Position numbers and translations under genes: made by a program
The notes under the pieces: generated by a model
The model's input: the letters and a program-made list of their open reading frames with translations, nothing else
Database searches by the model: none
Told to the model about the DNA's origin: nothing
Assembly: GCA_947441325.1 (NCBI GenBank)
Contig: CANETR010000209.1
Coordinates: forward strand, 1-5,038
Length of the DNA: 5,038 bases
Direction of reading: 5' to 3'
Source of the DNA: Saprospiraceae bacterium
GTDB lineage: Bacteria > Bacteroidota > Bacteroidia > Chitinophagales > Saprospiraceae
In this document: positions 4,895 through 5,038 of the stretch, in pieces
How positions within the stretch are numbered: the stretch's first letter is position 1
How the letters are laid out: each line of letters opens with the position of its first letter

Positions 4895-5038
4895 TTTCAT
4901 AATATTAAAAAAATATTTTATGTCTAACGAAAATTTGGCTGTCCAGCTTGAAAAAATAAAAGCAGCCCTTGCAAAATGGTATGAAGAACTACAAGATTAC
5001 ACCAAATGGGCATTGGCGAATGACGGTGTACTAGACGA
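4892..5038 (+). repeat. Leader and 5' part of the small-protein gene, copy in unit C
   Basis: This repeats 1862-2008 at an offset of 3030. The repeat begins with the TAA stop of the 208-residue gene, so the leader and the end of the neighbouring gene touch without spare sequence. The three leader differences are single bases at 4899, 4906 and 4909. In this copy AATATT occurs twice, at 4901-4906 and 4912-4917; in copy B the first is AATATC. Confidence 0.95.
4920..5038 (+). CDS. Small helical cassette protein, second copy, 3'-truncated by the window end
   Basis: The 39 complete codons seen are identical in DNA to the start of the gene at 1890, from the ATG through the DG loop. The gene continues past the window, so whether the hinge and coiled coil are also identical cannot be seen. 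It lies 25 bases after the 208-residue gene. By analogy with cassette B, another tagged lysin is expected directly downstream, with a different pair of enzymes; this is a prediction. Confidence 0.9.
   Translation, partial: MSNENLAVQLEKIKAALAKWYEELQDYTKWALANDGVLD

Noticed and set aside
1..5038. Insertion sequence, CRISPR array, tRNA or attachment-site explanation for the repeats
   Set aside because: There is no transposase, no terminal inverted repeats, no short regular repeat-spacer pattern and no tRNA-like fold. The repeats follow gene and domain boundaries, so duplicated cassettes explain them.

Overview
The window holds a tandem array of closely related gene cassettes from an AT-rich bacterium. 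The starts have almost no Shine-Dalgarno sequence: AT-rich leaders run straight into ATG. With the protein families present this suggests a member of the Bacteroidota. That is inference, since no marker gene is present and I cannot name a genus.

Layout, all on the + strand. (A) 1-1615: the 5'-truncated end of a large modular lysin. It has an N-terminal tag, a C39-like cysteine peptidase, a peptidoglycan-binding domain, an amphipathic linker and a CHAP/NlpC-like cysteine hydrolase. 1616-1889 is gene-free. (B) 1890-2228: a 112-residue helical protein. Its stop is 27 bases before 2256-3893, a 545-residue lysin with the same tag, then a lytic transglycosylase, an EF-hand loop, the same binding domain and linker, and an M23 metallopeptidase. 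3894-4267 is gene-free but contains a 24-bp near-perfect palindrome. 4268-4894: a 208-residue protein I do not recognise, with an acidic stretch and a C-terminal coiled coil. (C) 4892-5038: a third unit begins. Its leader is nearly identical to that of B, and the first 119 bases of its small gene are perfectly identical. The window ends inside it.

The units combine a constant front with a variable payload. The lysin tag is identical at DNA level between A and B (130/130 bases seen) and identity stops abruptly inside an A-run. The internal binding domain is homologous but clearly diverged (about 76% amino-acid identity), and the enzyme domains on either side are unrelated between units. The 112-residue protein has a helix, Asp-Gly loop, helix module like that of the tag. 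The C-terminal helix of the 208-residue protein also resembles the first tag helix.

Working model (inference): the tag is a loading or docking signal. The small protein is a chaperone, adaptor or plug built from the same module. The lysins are cell-wall-cutting effectors that leave the cell without a Sec signal peptide, for example in a contractile injection system or by another non-Sec route. No injection-system structural gene lies in the window, so the delivery machine is not shown.
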